Origin: Bacillota bacterium
GTDB taxonomy: Bacteria > Bacillota > Clostridia > Lachnospirales > Lachnospiraceae
Length of the DNA stretch: 44,154 nucleotides
Assembly: GCA_023399455.1 (NCBI GenBank)
Contig: JAEWPN010000194.1
Coordinates: 1-44,154 of the forward strand
Direction: 5' to 3'
Shown: positions 23,453-31,878 of the stretch, piece by piece
Position numbering within the stretch: position 1 is the first letter of the stretch
Layout of the letters: each line of letters starts with the position of its first letter
Notes under the pieces: model-generated
The model's input: only the letters and a program-made list of their open reading frames with translations
The model's database searches: none
What the model was told of the DNA's origin: nothing
Made by a program: the position numbers and the translations under genes

Positions 23453-23590
23453 GCGGCAGCCCTTAATAGAAAATCGAAAGATGAGGTTTAAAAGCGGGTG
23501 CAATTCCCGGTTGCCGCACTGCCTTGATAGTGGCGTAACTATCGAAAATAACCTTTGTTGGAGAGACCAACGGAAAAAATCGAAAGGAAG
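23453..23590 (+). ncRNA. Structured leader of the scaffold gene, partly tRNA-like
   Basis: GCGGCAG (23453-23459) pairs over seven bases with TTGCCGC (23511-23517). Immediately before the 3' strand is a 17-nt arm: CGGG/CCCG stem with a seven-base TGCAATT loop, the geometry of a tRNA acceptor plus T-arm. Between them is a short hairpin with a GAAA tetraloop instead of D and anticodon arms. Two more hairpins follow (23526-23543 and 23557-23571) before the ribosome binding site. RNA motifs named GP20-a and GP20-b have been described before genes of this family; I cannot test a match. Confidence 0.5.
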
Positions 23591-23597
23591 GTATTAC

Positions 23598-24269
23598 ATG
23601 GAACAAATTATCGCTATTTTAAAAGCTCTTGGTATAGAAGTGCCGGAGGAGCAGCAAACAACCTTATTCACGGAGATGAAAAAGTGCTTTGCTACTGCCA
23701 AAGAATTGGAGCAGAAGAAATTGAAAATCGCTACTCTCGAAACCGAAAAGGAAGAGTTGTCGACAAAGGCAGGAGAAACCGAAAAGCAACTCAAGGCATT
23801 AGAGGGAGTAGACGTGAAGGAATGGGAGAATAAGGTAAAAGAACTTACTGATACCCTCCAAGCAGAGCGCGAGGCAAGAAAAAAGCAGGACGAGAAACTG
23901 TCTTTGGAAACAATGGTATCCGAATTTTTCGCGGGAAAGACCTTTGTGAACGACATCACGTCCAATGCAATTAAGGCACAGCTCATCGATGATCTCCAAA
24001 AAGACACTGCTAAAGGAAAGAGTATAGCTGATTTATTTGATTCCATTACAAAGGATGAGAAAGGCGAGTTAAAGCCCAACATCCTGATTGATGAAAAGAC
24101 ACTGGAAGCCGAAAAGAATCGCTCGAAGATTCTCGGACGCTCCATCACATCCAGTACCACCGGATTAAAAGTAACCAAGGAACAGTTTTTAAAAATGAAC
24201 ATCGAGGAGAGGACGAAGTTGAAAGAAACCGATCCTGATACCTACGATGCATTAAGAAAGATGAGGTAA
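23598..24269 (+). CDS. Phage scaffolding protein (GP20-like)
   Basis: 223 residues, almost wholly helical and highly charged, with a coiled-coil from about residue 35 to 105 (KKLKIATLETEKEELSTKAG and KVKELTDTLQAEREARKKQD). The C-terminal part has the family's LGRSITSSTTGLKVTKEQFLKM segment. Scaffolding proteins guide prohead assembly and leave before DNA packaging. The frame opens at 23481, but the ATG at 23598 follows AAGGAAGG and starts the family-like sequence. It lies seven bases before the major capsid gene, and behind a structured leader. Confidence 0.85.
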   Translation: MEQIIAILKALGIEVPEEQQTTLFTEMKKCFATAKELEQKKLKIATLETEKEELSTKAGETEKQLKALEGVDVKEWENKVKELTDTLQAEREARKKQDEKLSLETMVSEFFAGKTFVNDITSNAIKAQLIDDLQKDTAKGKSIADLFDSITKDEKGELKPNILIDEKTLEAEKNRSKILGRSITSSTTGLKVTKEQFLKMNIEERTKLKETDPDTYDALRKMR

Positions 24270-24276
24270 TGAAACA

Positions 24277-25299
24277 ATGGCAAGAACAGGCTTATTTGGC
24301 GGTTTTTACTTTGACGAAGAAGTTTTCACGGATATGATGCAGGAAGCTGACACATGGGATAACTCTATCCTGGCATCCGGCATACTTACAAGTGACGCAT
24401 CCATTATGGACGCAATAGGTACAAAAGGAAACGTTGCTACCATTCCTATGTATAGGCCCTTATCCATAGAGGATTCGGGAATGCTGCCTCTTAACAACGA
24501 TGGACTGACGAACAATGTGCCGGTAGAGGTAACAGGAAATAAGCAGACATGTATGTTAACGCAGCTCATGAAAGCATTTAAGGCGAAAGATTTTACGAAA
24601 GAGTTAACTGGTGCCGATCCATTGGGAGATATTAAAAACAAGATTGCAAATTATTATCAGCAGGCTTGGATTTTATATCTTATGGGTATTACGGATGCAG
24701 TACTGGGAGTGTCGGCTATGGCTGAGCATATCACAGATATTGCTGCCACCGGGAGTACGGTAGCGGATGCGAATAAAATCGATAGCACCACATTGATTTA
24801 CGCACAGCAGAAAGCGCTCGGGGATATGGCGGACGGCTTCGGATTGTTTGTAATAAATTCCATGATATATGCGAAGTATAAGGCGCTCGGACTGGTTGAT
24901 TATAACAAGTACACCATCACCAATGCAATTGAGAGAGAGGTTAACCTTCCTACAATTGGCGGTCTTATTCCTATCGTGATGGATAGATACACGATTGATA
25001 CATCAGGTACGAATCCTGTTTATAAGTCCTACATACTCGGCCAGGGCGCTTTTCTGGAAGCGGATAAAACAAACTATGAGAAGCAGTACACAACGGACTA
25101 TGATCCTGAAACATCTGCTGGTATCGACAAGTTTTATACCAAGCAGGGTAAAGTAATCCATCCGAACGGTTTATCTCTTGCCGTGGACAATATTGCGAAC
25201 GAATCTCCTACTCTTGCAGAACTTAAGACGGCCGCAAACTGGTCCCTCAAGGCAAACCACAAAAACGTGAAGATTGGCGTTATCAAGTCTAACGGTTAA
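24277..25299 (+). CDS. Major capsid protein
   Basis: 340 residues of HK97-fold type by size, content and position just after the scaffold. The N-terminus FGGFYFDEEVFTDMMQEADTW leads to VATIPMYRPLS, a loop rich in Asn/Gly, a central helical spine with ADGFGLFVINSMIYAKYKALGLVDY, and LPTIGGLIPIVMDRY, where capsid proteins of this group bear the P-domain. No protease cleavage delta domain is evident. It should be the most abundant late protein. Identification rests on neighbourhood and this motif pattern rather than a single diagnostic residue. Confidence 0.85.
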   Translation: MARTGLFGGFYFDEEVFTDMMQEADTWDNSILASGILTSDASIMDAIGTKGNVATIPMYRPLSIEDSGMLPLNNDGLTNNVPVEVTGNKQTCMLTQLMKAFKAKDFTKELTGADPLGDIKNKIANYYQQAWILYLMGITDAVLGVSAMAEHITDIAATGSTVADANKIDSTTLIYAQQKALGDMADGFGLFVINSMIYAKYKALGLVDYNKYTITNAIEREVNLPTIGGLIPIVMDRYTIDTSGTNPVYKSYILGQGAFLEADKTNYEKQYTTDYDPETSAGIDKFYTKQGKVIHPNGLSLAVDNIANESPTLAELKTAANWSLKANHKNVKIGVIKSNG

Positions 25300-25309
25300 G
25301 GAGGGCAAC

Positions 25310-25525
25310 ATGCTTTTTAAGATTATTGACGGGAAGCCATACCTGTTCTCTCATGAGAAACTGTACCGCGCCAGCGTAAGCGCATCATCCGTAAGTATTG
25401 GTGATGTTGTGGAGCTGTCGGGAGATAACCCGGGATTATATACAGTAGCGGAAATCTTAGCGAAATGCTCCACGCTCTCAAGTATGGAAGAAAAGAAGCC
25501 TACAAGGCAAAAGAAAACGGAGTAA
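25310..25525 (+). CDS. Small protein after the major capsid gene (71 aa)
   Basis: 71 residues: a beta-rich first half (FKIIDGKPYLFSHEKLYRASV) and IGDVVELSGDNPGLYTVAEIL, then a basic tail (EEKKPTRQKKTE). The start at 25310 has GGAGGG four bases upstream. It lies between major capsid and connector genes, a slot often used by head decoration or small connector-associated proteins. I cannot assign it further. Confidence 0.6.
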   Translation: MLFKIIDGKPYLFSHEKLYRASVSASSVSIGDVVELSGDNPGLYTVAEILAKCSTLSSMEEKKPTRQKKTE

Positions 25526-25542
25526 AAAGAAAGGCGGTCACT

Positions 25543-25950
25543 ATGGCATATACAACTTACGTATTTTACAAAGATGTTTATTACGGTGATGTTATTGCCG
25601 ATGAGACCGCCTTTAACAAGTGGGCGGCGAGGGCAACGGATAAGCTCAATTATCTGACCTTTGGGAATATCACACCGGATGCGCTGGAAGATTACGACAC
25701 AGAAGTACAGAAAGCCACATGCGCTCTCATAGATGTGCTGTATCAGATAGACTACGCCACCAAGAACGCTACGGACGCGGAAAAGGGAAATGTAAAGTCT
25801 AAATCAAGTGGGAACGAGTCGGTTACCTTCGGCAGCAACGACACGCTTATAACGGCGGTAATGTCCGACCAAAAGGCTCAATACAAGCTCATGGTGGATG
25901 CGGTTACGGAGTACCTGCAAGGGACCGGTCTTTTATACGCGGGGGTGTAG
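25543..25950 (+). CDS. Head-tail connector-like protein
   Basis: 135 residues. Features such as VFYKDVYYGDVIADETAFNKWAARATDKL and DALEDYDTEVQKATCALIDVLYQ fit the helical adaptor (gp6/gp15-like) proteins that bind the portal. The start at 25543 has AAAGGCGG upstream; the longer frame from 25465 overlaps the previous gene. It is followed two bases later by the next connector gene, and the group of three ends with the tail tube gene. Confidence 0.7.
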   Translation: MAYTTYVFYKDVYYGDVIADETAFNKWAARATDKLNYLTFGNITPDALEDYDTEVQKATCALIDVLYQIDYATKNATDAEKGNVKSKSSGNESVTFGSNDTLITAVMSDQKAQYKLMVDAVTEYLQGTGLLYAGV

Positions 25951-25952
25951 GT

Positions 25953-26378
25953 ATGGCAATCTTTTATACAAAGACCATTACGCTATACAACCGCACCGTA
26001 ACGGGGGGAGTGATGGGCGGAGAAACGTGGCTCCCTACGGTGTTCACCGATGTACGGCTACTTATCAATAAGGGCGCTAACGTTGCCGCAACGAGCATGA
26101 ATGATGCGGATAGCGCGAAGCTACACATTAGCCGCAAGAATCTCCCGAAGCCCTATTTACCTCCGATAGAATGGCAAGCCTTATCAGATGCCGGAAAAGG
26201 AGAAAATTTCACATTAACGAGCGGACATGACTTCTTTGTGGAGGGCGATACAAGCGCTGAGACTGTTAAGAGTGAGGATTTCTTTTCTTACATGAAGGGT
26301 AAATATTCCAATTGCTACAAAATAACTAATGCGGATATCTATGATCTCATCCCGCATTTTGAAATCGGAGGTAGGTAA
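25953..26378 (+). CDS. Head closure or minor capsid-like protein
   Basis: 141 residues, beta-rich, beginning AIFYTKTITLYNRTVTGGVMGGETW. VRLLINKGANVAATSMNDADSAKLHI and DFFVEGDTSAE are like head-closure (stopper) proteins of siphophages, which form the ring below the adaptor. It lies second in the connector group and its stop codon overlaps the next gene's ATG by one base, indicating translational coupling. The family assignment comes from position and beta pattern. Confidence 0.6.
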   Translation: MAIFYTKTITLYNRTVTGGVMGGETWLPTVFTDVRLLINKGANVAATSMNDADSAKLHISRKNLPKPYLPPIEWQALSDAGKGENFTLTSGHDFFVEGDTSAETVKSEDFFSYMKGKYSNCYKITNADIYDLIPHFEIGGR

Positions 26379-26839
26379 TGGCAGACCCGAAACCGCTCAA
26401 TTTAATAGATATGGAAACCATATCCGAAGCAATCCTGCAAATGGTAGCACAGTACCCTGATTTGCCGTTCGAGGCAAACGCACAGAATATCGTGTGGCAG
26501 AACACTCCACCGGACGGAGGTATGGGAATTATACCGCTACCAAACGGAGCGTTTTATGTAAGCCAATATTTGAGCGGTTCCTATGTGGCGCAAGTTCCTT
26601 TCCGCATCATCTATAGGGCGAATCCAACCACGAACCCGGGGCGAATTGAAAAAGAGAACCTTGTACATGACCTATCCGCATGGATGGAAACATGCACAGC
26701 CACATTCACAGATGCCCGGATTCAGTTACAGAAAATCGAACGCACCTCGCCGGTATATAAGTCCCAGGCGCAGGATAGCGGATATGAAGATTATACATGT
26801 ACTTTAACACTTGAGTACTTCTACAAGAAAGGAAGGTAA
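26378..26839 (+). CDS. Minor capsid or tail-completion protein
   Basis: 153 residues. LNLIDMETISEAILQMVAQYPDLPF followed by VWQNTPPDGGMGIIPLPNGAFYVSQYLSGSY and VPFRIIYR matches the minor capsid/tail-terminator type encoded just before the tail tube in A118-like phages. The last part (DYTCTLTLEYFYKKGR) forms a closing strand. Its start overlaps the preceding stop. Its likely role is capping the tail tube and joining it to the head. Confidence 0.65.
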   Translation: MADPKPLNLIDMETISEAILQMVAQYPDLPFEANAQNIVWQNTPPDGGMGIIPLPNGAFYVSQYLSGSYVAQVPFRIIYRANPTTNPGRIEKENLVHDLSAWMETCTATFTDARIQLQKIERTSPVYKSQAQDSGYEDYTCTLTLEYFYKKGR

Positions 26840-26842
26840 CAA

Positions 26843-27361
26843 ATGGCATTAGATAGAACAAACATGGTTTCCCTTTTGGATATAGGGAAATGGCTAAGCG
26901 GTTCCACATCAAATCTGATAATGATGGGTGATGGATATAACGAACTTACTGAGGAGTGGGGGCCGGATTTTATTTCTACAAAATACGTGAATATGAAAAC
27001 AGCATCCTCCACGCTCAATGGATATGAATTTTCAGTTACAGCCGAGAGAGAGCATCTTTCCGATACGATGCAGACAAAAATCAACGAAGCATTTCGAAAG
27101 CTCCCTACTGGCACAGCGGCAGAAACTCAGTACATCCGGTTTTACAAATCTGATATTGTAACAGGTGAAACTACCGCGACAGGTCCGGCAATTATGATCC
27201 CGGTTACTGTGGGACCTTCTTCGACCGGCGGCTCTGCAAACGATCCATTATCTTCCGCTATCGAAATCCACGGAAACGGAGATGTTGTGCAGGGAACCAT
27301 CACAATCGCATCTGACGGTACATATACCTTTGCTCCTGCAACGGAACCGGAAGAACCATAA
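26843..27361 (+). CDS. Major tail (tube) protein
   Basis: 172 residues, starting ALDRTNMVSLLDIGKWLSGS and containing WGPDFISTKYVNMKTASSTLNGYEFSVTAERE. The second half contains IMIPVTVGPSSTGGSAND and IEIHGNGDVVQGTITIASDGTY, a beta-sandwich pattern of tail tube subunits. The position before the chaperone pair and tape measure supports this. GAAAGGAAGG precedes the ATG. It should be made in large excess over the following chaperone, and an RNA switch candidate lies between the two genes. Confidence 0.8.
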   Translation: MALDRTNMVSLLDIGKWLSGSTSNLIMMGDGYNELTEEWGPDFISTKYVNMKTASSTLNGYEFSVTAEREHLSDTMQTKINEAFRKLPTGTAAETQYIRFYKSDIVTGETTATGPAIMIPVTVGPSSTGGSANDPLSSAIEIHGNGDVVQGTITIASDGTYTFAPATEPEEP

Positions 27362-27386
27362 AATAGGTGTTAATCAAATTTAACAT

Positions 27387-27429
27387 ATCGGGGCATGTTC
27401 CTTTCTGACATGTCCCGATTCAGAAAGGA
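27387..27429 (+). promoter_or_regulatory. Bistable leader RNA that can hide the chaperone ribosome binding site
   Basis: Structure 1 pairs 27387-27398 with 27408-27419 (12 bp with one G-U) and leaves TCCTTTCTG in the loop. Structure 2 pairs TCCTTTCTGA (27399-27408) with TCAGAAAGGA (27420-27429), a perfect 10 bp that includes the Shine-Dalgarno of the gene at 27437. The two folds exclude each other. There is no T-run, so this is not an ordinary terminator. Confidence 0.65.
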
Positions 27430-27436
27430 TGTTAAA

Positions 27437-27928
27437 ATGGAAAATTTAAAAATGAAAATATCAAGAGGTATCAAAGAGATAGCTGTTGAAAACGAAAAAG
27501 GCGAGATTACTACAACTCTTTTCATCAATATGGAAAATGAAGATATCATTCCGGCATTTTCAAGACTGATTCAGAATTTAAGCCATGTAACAGATGAATT
27601 TATGAAAGAAGCCGAGGAACTGGAAGATAAATATAAGGATGAGAACGAAGATTCCGGATACGAGGGAATTGTAGAGAAAAGCCGCGCCAAAGTAAGGTAC
27701 ATAGAGAAATGCATTGCGGAAATCGATGCGGTATTCGGGCAGGGAACTATCCGCAATGTGTATAAGGAATGTTATGACCTCAACAAGTATTTTGTGCCGT
27801 CCGAAGAGCTTCTTATTCAGTTCGTGGACGAGGTCATCCCTATTATGAACGAGTTGTTCAAACAAAAGTTCCAAGAGAATAAAAGGCGCTACAGCCCCAC
27901 TAAAAAAGGCAAAAGACCGGGAAGGTAA
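27437..27928 (+). CDS. Tail assembly chaperone, gpG-like
   Basis: 163 residues, acidic in the middle and basic at the end. The start MENLKMKISRGIKEIAVENE is beta-like, then helices (AFSRLIQNLSHVTDEFMKEAEELED, SRAKVRYIEKCIAEIDAVFG). Size and place between tail tube and Gp15 gene fit the first tail chaperone, which coats the tape measure during assembly. The start at 27437 has AGAAAGGA seven bases upstream. The 3' end carries an A6 run, and the minus-one frame beyond it is open into Gp15. Rare translational slippage there is possible. Confidence 0.7.
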   Translation: MENLKMKISRGIKEIAVENEKGEITTTLFINMENEDIIPAFSRLIQNLSHVTDEFMKEAEELEDKYKDENEDSGYEGIVEKSRAKVRYIEKCIAEIDAVFGQGTIRNVYKECYDLNKYFVPSEELLIQFVDEVIPIMNELFKQKFQENKRRYSPTKKGKRPGR

Positions 27929-27933
27929 AGCCT

Positions 27934-28542
27934 ATGTACTGCAATGTCCTTTACGATGAGCTGCCGGTAGAGTGGAACGGCTACGAATTAAATACGGGAT
28001 TCCAGATAGGCATACAAGTTTATCTGCTGTATGAGGATAAAACGATGTCCTCTTATGAGAAAAACATTAACCTCGCTTGGCTGCTATTCGGCTATGAAGA
28101 TAAAAACGGGCAGGAGCAATATAAAGAGATTCCTCCCGCAGCAGAGTTTGAAGAATGTCTGGAATGGTTTCTGAATGGCTGGTACTTGGATAATCCATTG
28201 GAACAGAAAAAGAAAAGTAAGTACATGGATTATTACATAGACCAGTGGCGCATATACGCGGACTTTCGGCAGATATATGGTATCAATCTCAATGAATCTG
28301 ACATGCACTGGTGGGAATTCAACGGACTCCTTTGGAATATGCCCGTGGAACAATCATCTTTCCACAAAGCAGTGAGTGAAAGGTTGATTGACATAACAAA
28401 TGATATGTCGCCACAGGCGAAGGAGTATTACAAGGGTAGAAAGAAAGTCCTTGCTTTAGACCAGCCGCCGGTAGAACGTACAGAAAAAGAACTAAAGAGT
28501 ATTGATGATTTTGACAAATTTATGAACAGAGCAAAGCAGTAG
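27934..28542 (+). CDS. Gp15-family tail protein
   Basis: 202 residues matching the phage Gp15 family: YDELPVEWNGYELNTGFQIGIQ, then LEWFLNGW, the YYIDQWRIYADFRQIYGINL segment and MHWWEFNGLLWNM. Members lie directly before the tape measure and act as the second tail assembly chaperone. It starts five bases after the previous stop, in the minus-one frame, with its own GGAAGG site. Residues 170-202 are charged and disordered-looking. It ends 15 bp before the tape measure gene. Confidence 0.85.
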   Translation: MYCNVLYDELPVEWNGYELNTGFQIGIQVYLLYEDKTMSSYEKNINLAWLLFGYEDKNGQEQYKEIPPAAEFEECLEWFLNGWYLDNPLEQKKKSKYMDYYIDQWRIYADFRQIYGINLNESDMHWWEFNGLLWNMPVEQSSFHKAVSERLIDITNDMSPQAKEYYKGRKKVLALDQPPVERTEKELKSIDDFDKFMNRAKQ

Positions 28543-28557
28543 AAAGGGCGCAAACCT

Positions 28558-31500
28558 ATGGCAAATTATGACGGACGTATAAAAATAGATACAGAGATAT
28601 CCGGTAAAAATGCGAGCAGTCAGATGATGTCATTGGAGAAGCGCATTGTACAGACAGCGGATAAGATAGCAGCACTCAAAGATAAAATGAGTGCTCTTTC
28701 TGCTGCAAAAATTCCTACGCAGGAATACGCGGATTTAAAAAAAGAATTGGCAGCCGCGGAAGATAGGGCAGATAAGTTATATGGAAAACTTCGCATAATG
28801 GAAAAGTCTGGTGATTTAACATCAATGGGATATAAAAAAGTAGTTTCCGAGATTGGCATAGTAAATAAATCCATTGAGGTAACACGACAAGAGGTGAACG
28901 ATTTGGTCGCATCGGGCAAGGCATTCACGCTGGGCGCCGATTCCCCCAAATATTCCAAGATGTCCACGGACCTCCAGAACGCACAGTCGAACATGGACAT
29001 ATTGCTAAAAAAACATGATGAACTTGAAGCAAAGCAAAACAAAGCGGGCAGTAACGGAGAGAAAGCATTCTCTCGCATAGGAAAAGCCGTTAATAAAACG
29101 AGCGGTTTCCTTAAAAAGATGAACGCCAGCATAAACGGATTCATCAAGAAAATACATACATTCTTCATAAGTGCCAATAAAGAAGTGACTAAGACAAATA
29201 ATCTTTTCGGAACCTTCGGCAGCCGTCTGAAAGGAATCCTTTTAAGTCTGCTGGTATTTAATTGGGTAACCAAGGGATTTAATTCCATGATTGAAGCGAT
29301 AAAAGAAGGATTTAAAGACCTATCTTCTTATTCCGCATCCTTTAATCAAAAGATGTCACAGCTCGTATCTACGCAGGAAACGCTTAAGAAGAGCATTGCA
29401 ACGGCGTTCATGCCAATTGCTGAAATTGCCATCCCTTACATAGTGCAGTTCCTCGGATTCTTAACGGAGTGTGTCAATAAGGTAAATCAACTCGCTTCTT
29501 TAATCGCTGGGAAAGATACCTGGACAAAAGCAAAGAAGGTAATCATTGATTATAACGAATCGCTGAAAGATGAAGCGGACGCAGCAGACGAAGCAAAAGA
29601 GGCGTTAGAGGGTTATTTATCACCTATAGATGAAATCAATAAATTTAAAAGCCCTGACACGTCTATAGATACACCGGATGGCAAAGACCTAACGGACATG
29701 TTCGAAGAGGTTCCTATTGAAAACAACATGAAGAAAGCCTTTGAAGCTATGAAAGAAGTGCTGGAATCCTTCTTTGCGCCTTTGAAAAAAGCGTGGAATT
29801 CTACGGGCGAGAAAGTCATTGACTCGTGGAAAAAAGCTCTTAATAGCGTTAAAGACTTGGTGAAAGAAATAGGCTCCGATTTTCTCGAAGTATGGAATGA
29901 GGATGAAACCGTTAGAGTCTTTGAGAATATCTTATGGATCATCTCTGATATAGGACTTGTAGTATCAAACCTCGCCGATAACTTCCGCAAGGCGTGGGCG
30001 GCAAATGATACCGGAAAAGCCATCCTACAGAATATCCGGGATATCATCGGAATTATCGTAGAGAACATCAAACATGCGGCAGATACTACCGTAGAGTGGT
30101 CAAAGAATTTAAACTTTACGCCACTTCTTGAATCCTTCGAACGGTTCACTTCATCCTTGAAACCCGCTATTGATGCGCTGAGCGGAACACTGACCGATTT
30201 CTATGAAAAGGTGCTATTGCCGCTTGGCAAATGGACGCTAGAGAAGGGATTGCCGCAGCTCCTTGACGTATTTACAGCCTTTAATGAGAAGGTGGATTGG
30301 AATGCCTTAAGGGAGCGTCTTGCGCAGTTTTGGGAGCATCTGGAGCCTTTTGCGGAGACGATAGGCGAAGGTCTTATCGTATTCATAGAACGCTGCTCTG
30401 ACTTGCTGGCAGATTTTATAAACAGTGATAAATTCGACGACTTCCTCACAAGAATTGAAGAATGGATGGACAATGTTACGCCGGAGGATGTGGCAGACGG
30501 TATCGAGACGCTCGCAAAAGCTATTATAGGCTTAAAGGGCGCCCTTGTTGCTCTTGATGGAATCATAAAGGTAGGCGGTACCGCCGTAACATTGGGAAAT
30601 ATTGCAAAAGGAATAAAATCATTTACGGCAGCCGCAGGCGGATCAGGCGCGGCGAGTCTTGGTCTATTAGAATCTGCTGGAGTAATGGGGACTTTTGTTG
30701 AGAATTATAACCATATTAAAAAGACAAATGAATTAGACGACATCATGGAATCCATACCTAAGCGTGAGGACTATGAGAGCTTAGAAGAATTTAATGAAGC
30801 TTTGTACGAAAGTAAAAAGCGCCTTGAAGAAGTTTCGAACGGAAAGTACAAAATACCTGATGCAGATTATGACGCGAGCGCGTGGGATAACAAGTTTTCA
30901 GAACTCAAAGAAAAAATATCCGGCTGGTGGGAATCCATGAAGGGCAAGTGGTCATGGCACACTCTATCAGGCGATGTTGCCGAATGGTGGAGCGGAAGCG
31001 TCACTCCTAAGCTCGAAGAACTAAAGAACAATATCGTTACATGGTGGGAATCCATGAAAGGGAAGTGGTCATGGAATACACTTTTCTCAAATATATCTGA
31101 CTGGTGGAAAAATGATGTTTCTCCCAAGACGCAGGAAGTAAAAGCAAACATAAATACATGGTGGACATCAATGAAAGAGAAATGGTCATTCACGACACTC
31201 TTCACAAAGGTATCTGACTGGTGGAAGAATGACGTTGCTCCAAAGATTCAGGAATCTAAAACAAACCTAAATACGTGGTGGGGTTCTATGAAAGAAAAAT
31301 TCTCTTGGAACACTTTGTTTACCAATATATCTAACTGGTGGAGCAAAGACATAACGCCCTGGTTCACTGCTAATAAGTGGACATTCAGCGGAATCAAGGA
31401 CGGCCTTAAGAGCGCGTTTAATGCGGCGGTAGATGCAGTTAAGCAGATATGGAACACATTCGCAAATTGGCTTAATAGCAAATTAAAACTTACCATACCG

Positions 31501-31869
31501 CCTATAAGTATTATGGGATTCACCTTATTTGGAGGAACCACGCTTGATCTCGGGAAAATACCTACCTTCCAAACAGGAGGATTCCCGGAAGATGGATTAT
31601 TTGCTGCAAATAGCGGGGAGCTGGTAGGAAAATTCTCGAACGGTAAAACGGCGGTTGCCAATAACGACCAAATCACTACCGGTATCAGAAATGCCGTTTA
31701 CGATGCAATGGTAAGCGTACTACCTCAGATGAACAATAACGGGGGTGAAATACAGAACGCCGACCTTACCTTTAAGATTGGGGATGTTGCCATGACACAA
31801 GCGGTTATACGAGGCGGTAAAATACTGCAATCGGCAACCGGCATGAATCCCTTTTATTTACCTACATAG
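28558..31869 (+). CDS. Tape measure protein
   Basis: 1,103 residues, the longest product here. Residues 1-200 form coiled-coils (ASSQMMSLEKRIVQTADKIA, ATISAL-like heptads). A hydrophobic stretch at about 220-310 (GILLSLLVFNWVTKGFN, AFMPIAEIAIPYIVQFLGFL) could enter the host membrane. Residues about 780-940 hold four tandem 39-residue units marked by WW-x-SMK. The protein sets tail length and is probably helped by the two upstream chaperones. GGGCGC is a weak ribosome site, and coupling to the previous gene is likely. Confidence 0.93.
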   Translation: MANYDGRIKIDTEISGKNASSQMMSLEKRIVQTADKIAALKDKMSALSAAKIPTQEYADLKKELAAAEDRADKLYGKLRIMEKSGDLTSMGYKKVVSEIGIVNKSIEVTRQEVNDLVASGKAFTLGADSPKYSKMSTDLQNAQSNMDILLKKHDELEAKQNKAGSNGEKAFSRIGKAVNKTSGFLKKMNASINGFIKKIHTFFISANKEVTKTNNLFGTFGSRLKGILLSLLVFNWVTKGFNSMIEAIKEGFKDLSSYSASFNQKMSQLVSTQETLKKSIATAFMPIAEIAIPYIVQFLGFLTECVNKVNQLASLIAGKDTWTKAKKVIIDYNESLKDEADAADEAKEALEGYLSPIDEINKFKSPDTSIDTPDGKDLTDMFEEVPIENNMKKAFEAMKEVLESFFAPLKKAWNSTGEKVIDSWKKALNSVKDLVKEIGSDFLEVWNEDETVRVFENILWIISDIGLVVSNLADNFRKAWAANDTGKAILQNIRDIIGIIVENIKHAADTTVEWSKNLNFTPLLESFERFTSSLKPAIDALSGTLTDFYEKVLLPLGKWTLEKGLPQLLDVFTAFNEKVDWNALRERLAQFWEHLEPFAETIGEGLIVFIERCSDLLADFINSDKFDDFLTRIEEWMDNVTPEDVADGIETLAKAIIGLKGALVALDGIIKVGGTAVTLGNIAKGIKSFTAAAGGSGAASLGLLESAGVMGTFVENYNHIKKTNELDDIMESIPKREDYESLEEFNEALYESKKRLEEVSNGKYKIPDADYDASAWDNKFSELKEKISGWWESMKGKWSWHTLSGDVAEWWSGSVTPKLEELKNNIVTWWESMKGKWSWNTLFSNISDWWKNDVSPKTQEVKANINTWWTSMKEKWSFTTLFTKVSDWWKNDVAPKIQESKTNLNTWWGSMKEKFSWNTLFTNISNWWSKDITPWFTANKWTFSGIKDGLKSAFNAAVDAVKQIWNTFANWLNSKLKLTIPPISIMGFTLFGGTTLDLGKIPTFQTGGFPEDGLFAANSGELVGKFSNGKTAVANNDQITTGIRNAVYDAMVSVLPQMNNNGGEIQNADLTFKIGDVAMTQAVIRGGKILQSATGMNPFYLPT
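30925..31392 (+). repeat. Four 117-bp tandem repeats in the tape measure gene
   Basis: The WW-x-SMK codons start at 30925, 31042, 31159 and 31276, an exact 117-bp period. Each unit has two Trp pairs (WWESMKGKWSW and SDWWKNDV-like). The copies differ at many bases, so the expansion is not recent. Confidence 0.9.
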
Positions 31870-31878
31870 GAGCAGAAC

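Noticed and set aside
23453..23518. A genuine tRNA gene
   Set aside because: The acceptor and T-arm fit, but only 34 bases lie between them, there are no D or anticodon arms, and the T-loop is TGCAATT. It is a leader RNA, not a tRNA.
27387..27419. Intrinsic terminator after the tail tube gene
   Set aside because: The stem is strong but no T-run follows, and the loop pairs perfectly with the next ribosome site, which suggests translational control.
27387..27429. H-type pseudoknot with both helices formed at once
   Set aside because: Only one base separates the first helix from the second strand, too short to cross a 12-bp helix. The two helices must be alternatives.
29613..30566. Long minus-strand frames inside the tape measure gene
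   Set aside because: They are antisense shadows of a strongly coding region, Ser/Phe-rich and without ribosome sites. Similar shadows elsewhere were dropped for the same reason.
30925..31392. CRISPR-like array
   Set aside because: The repeats are 117 bp, contiguous and in coding frame, with no spacers. I saw no CRISPR array anywhere in the window.
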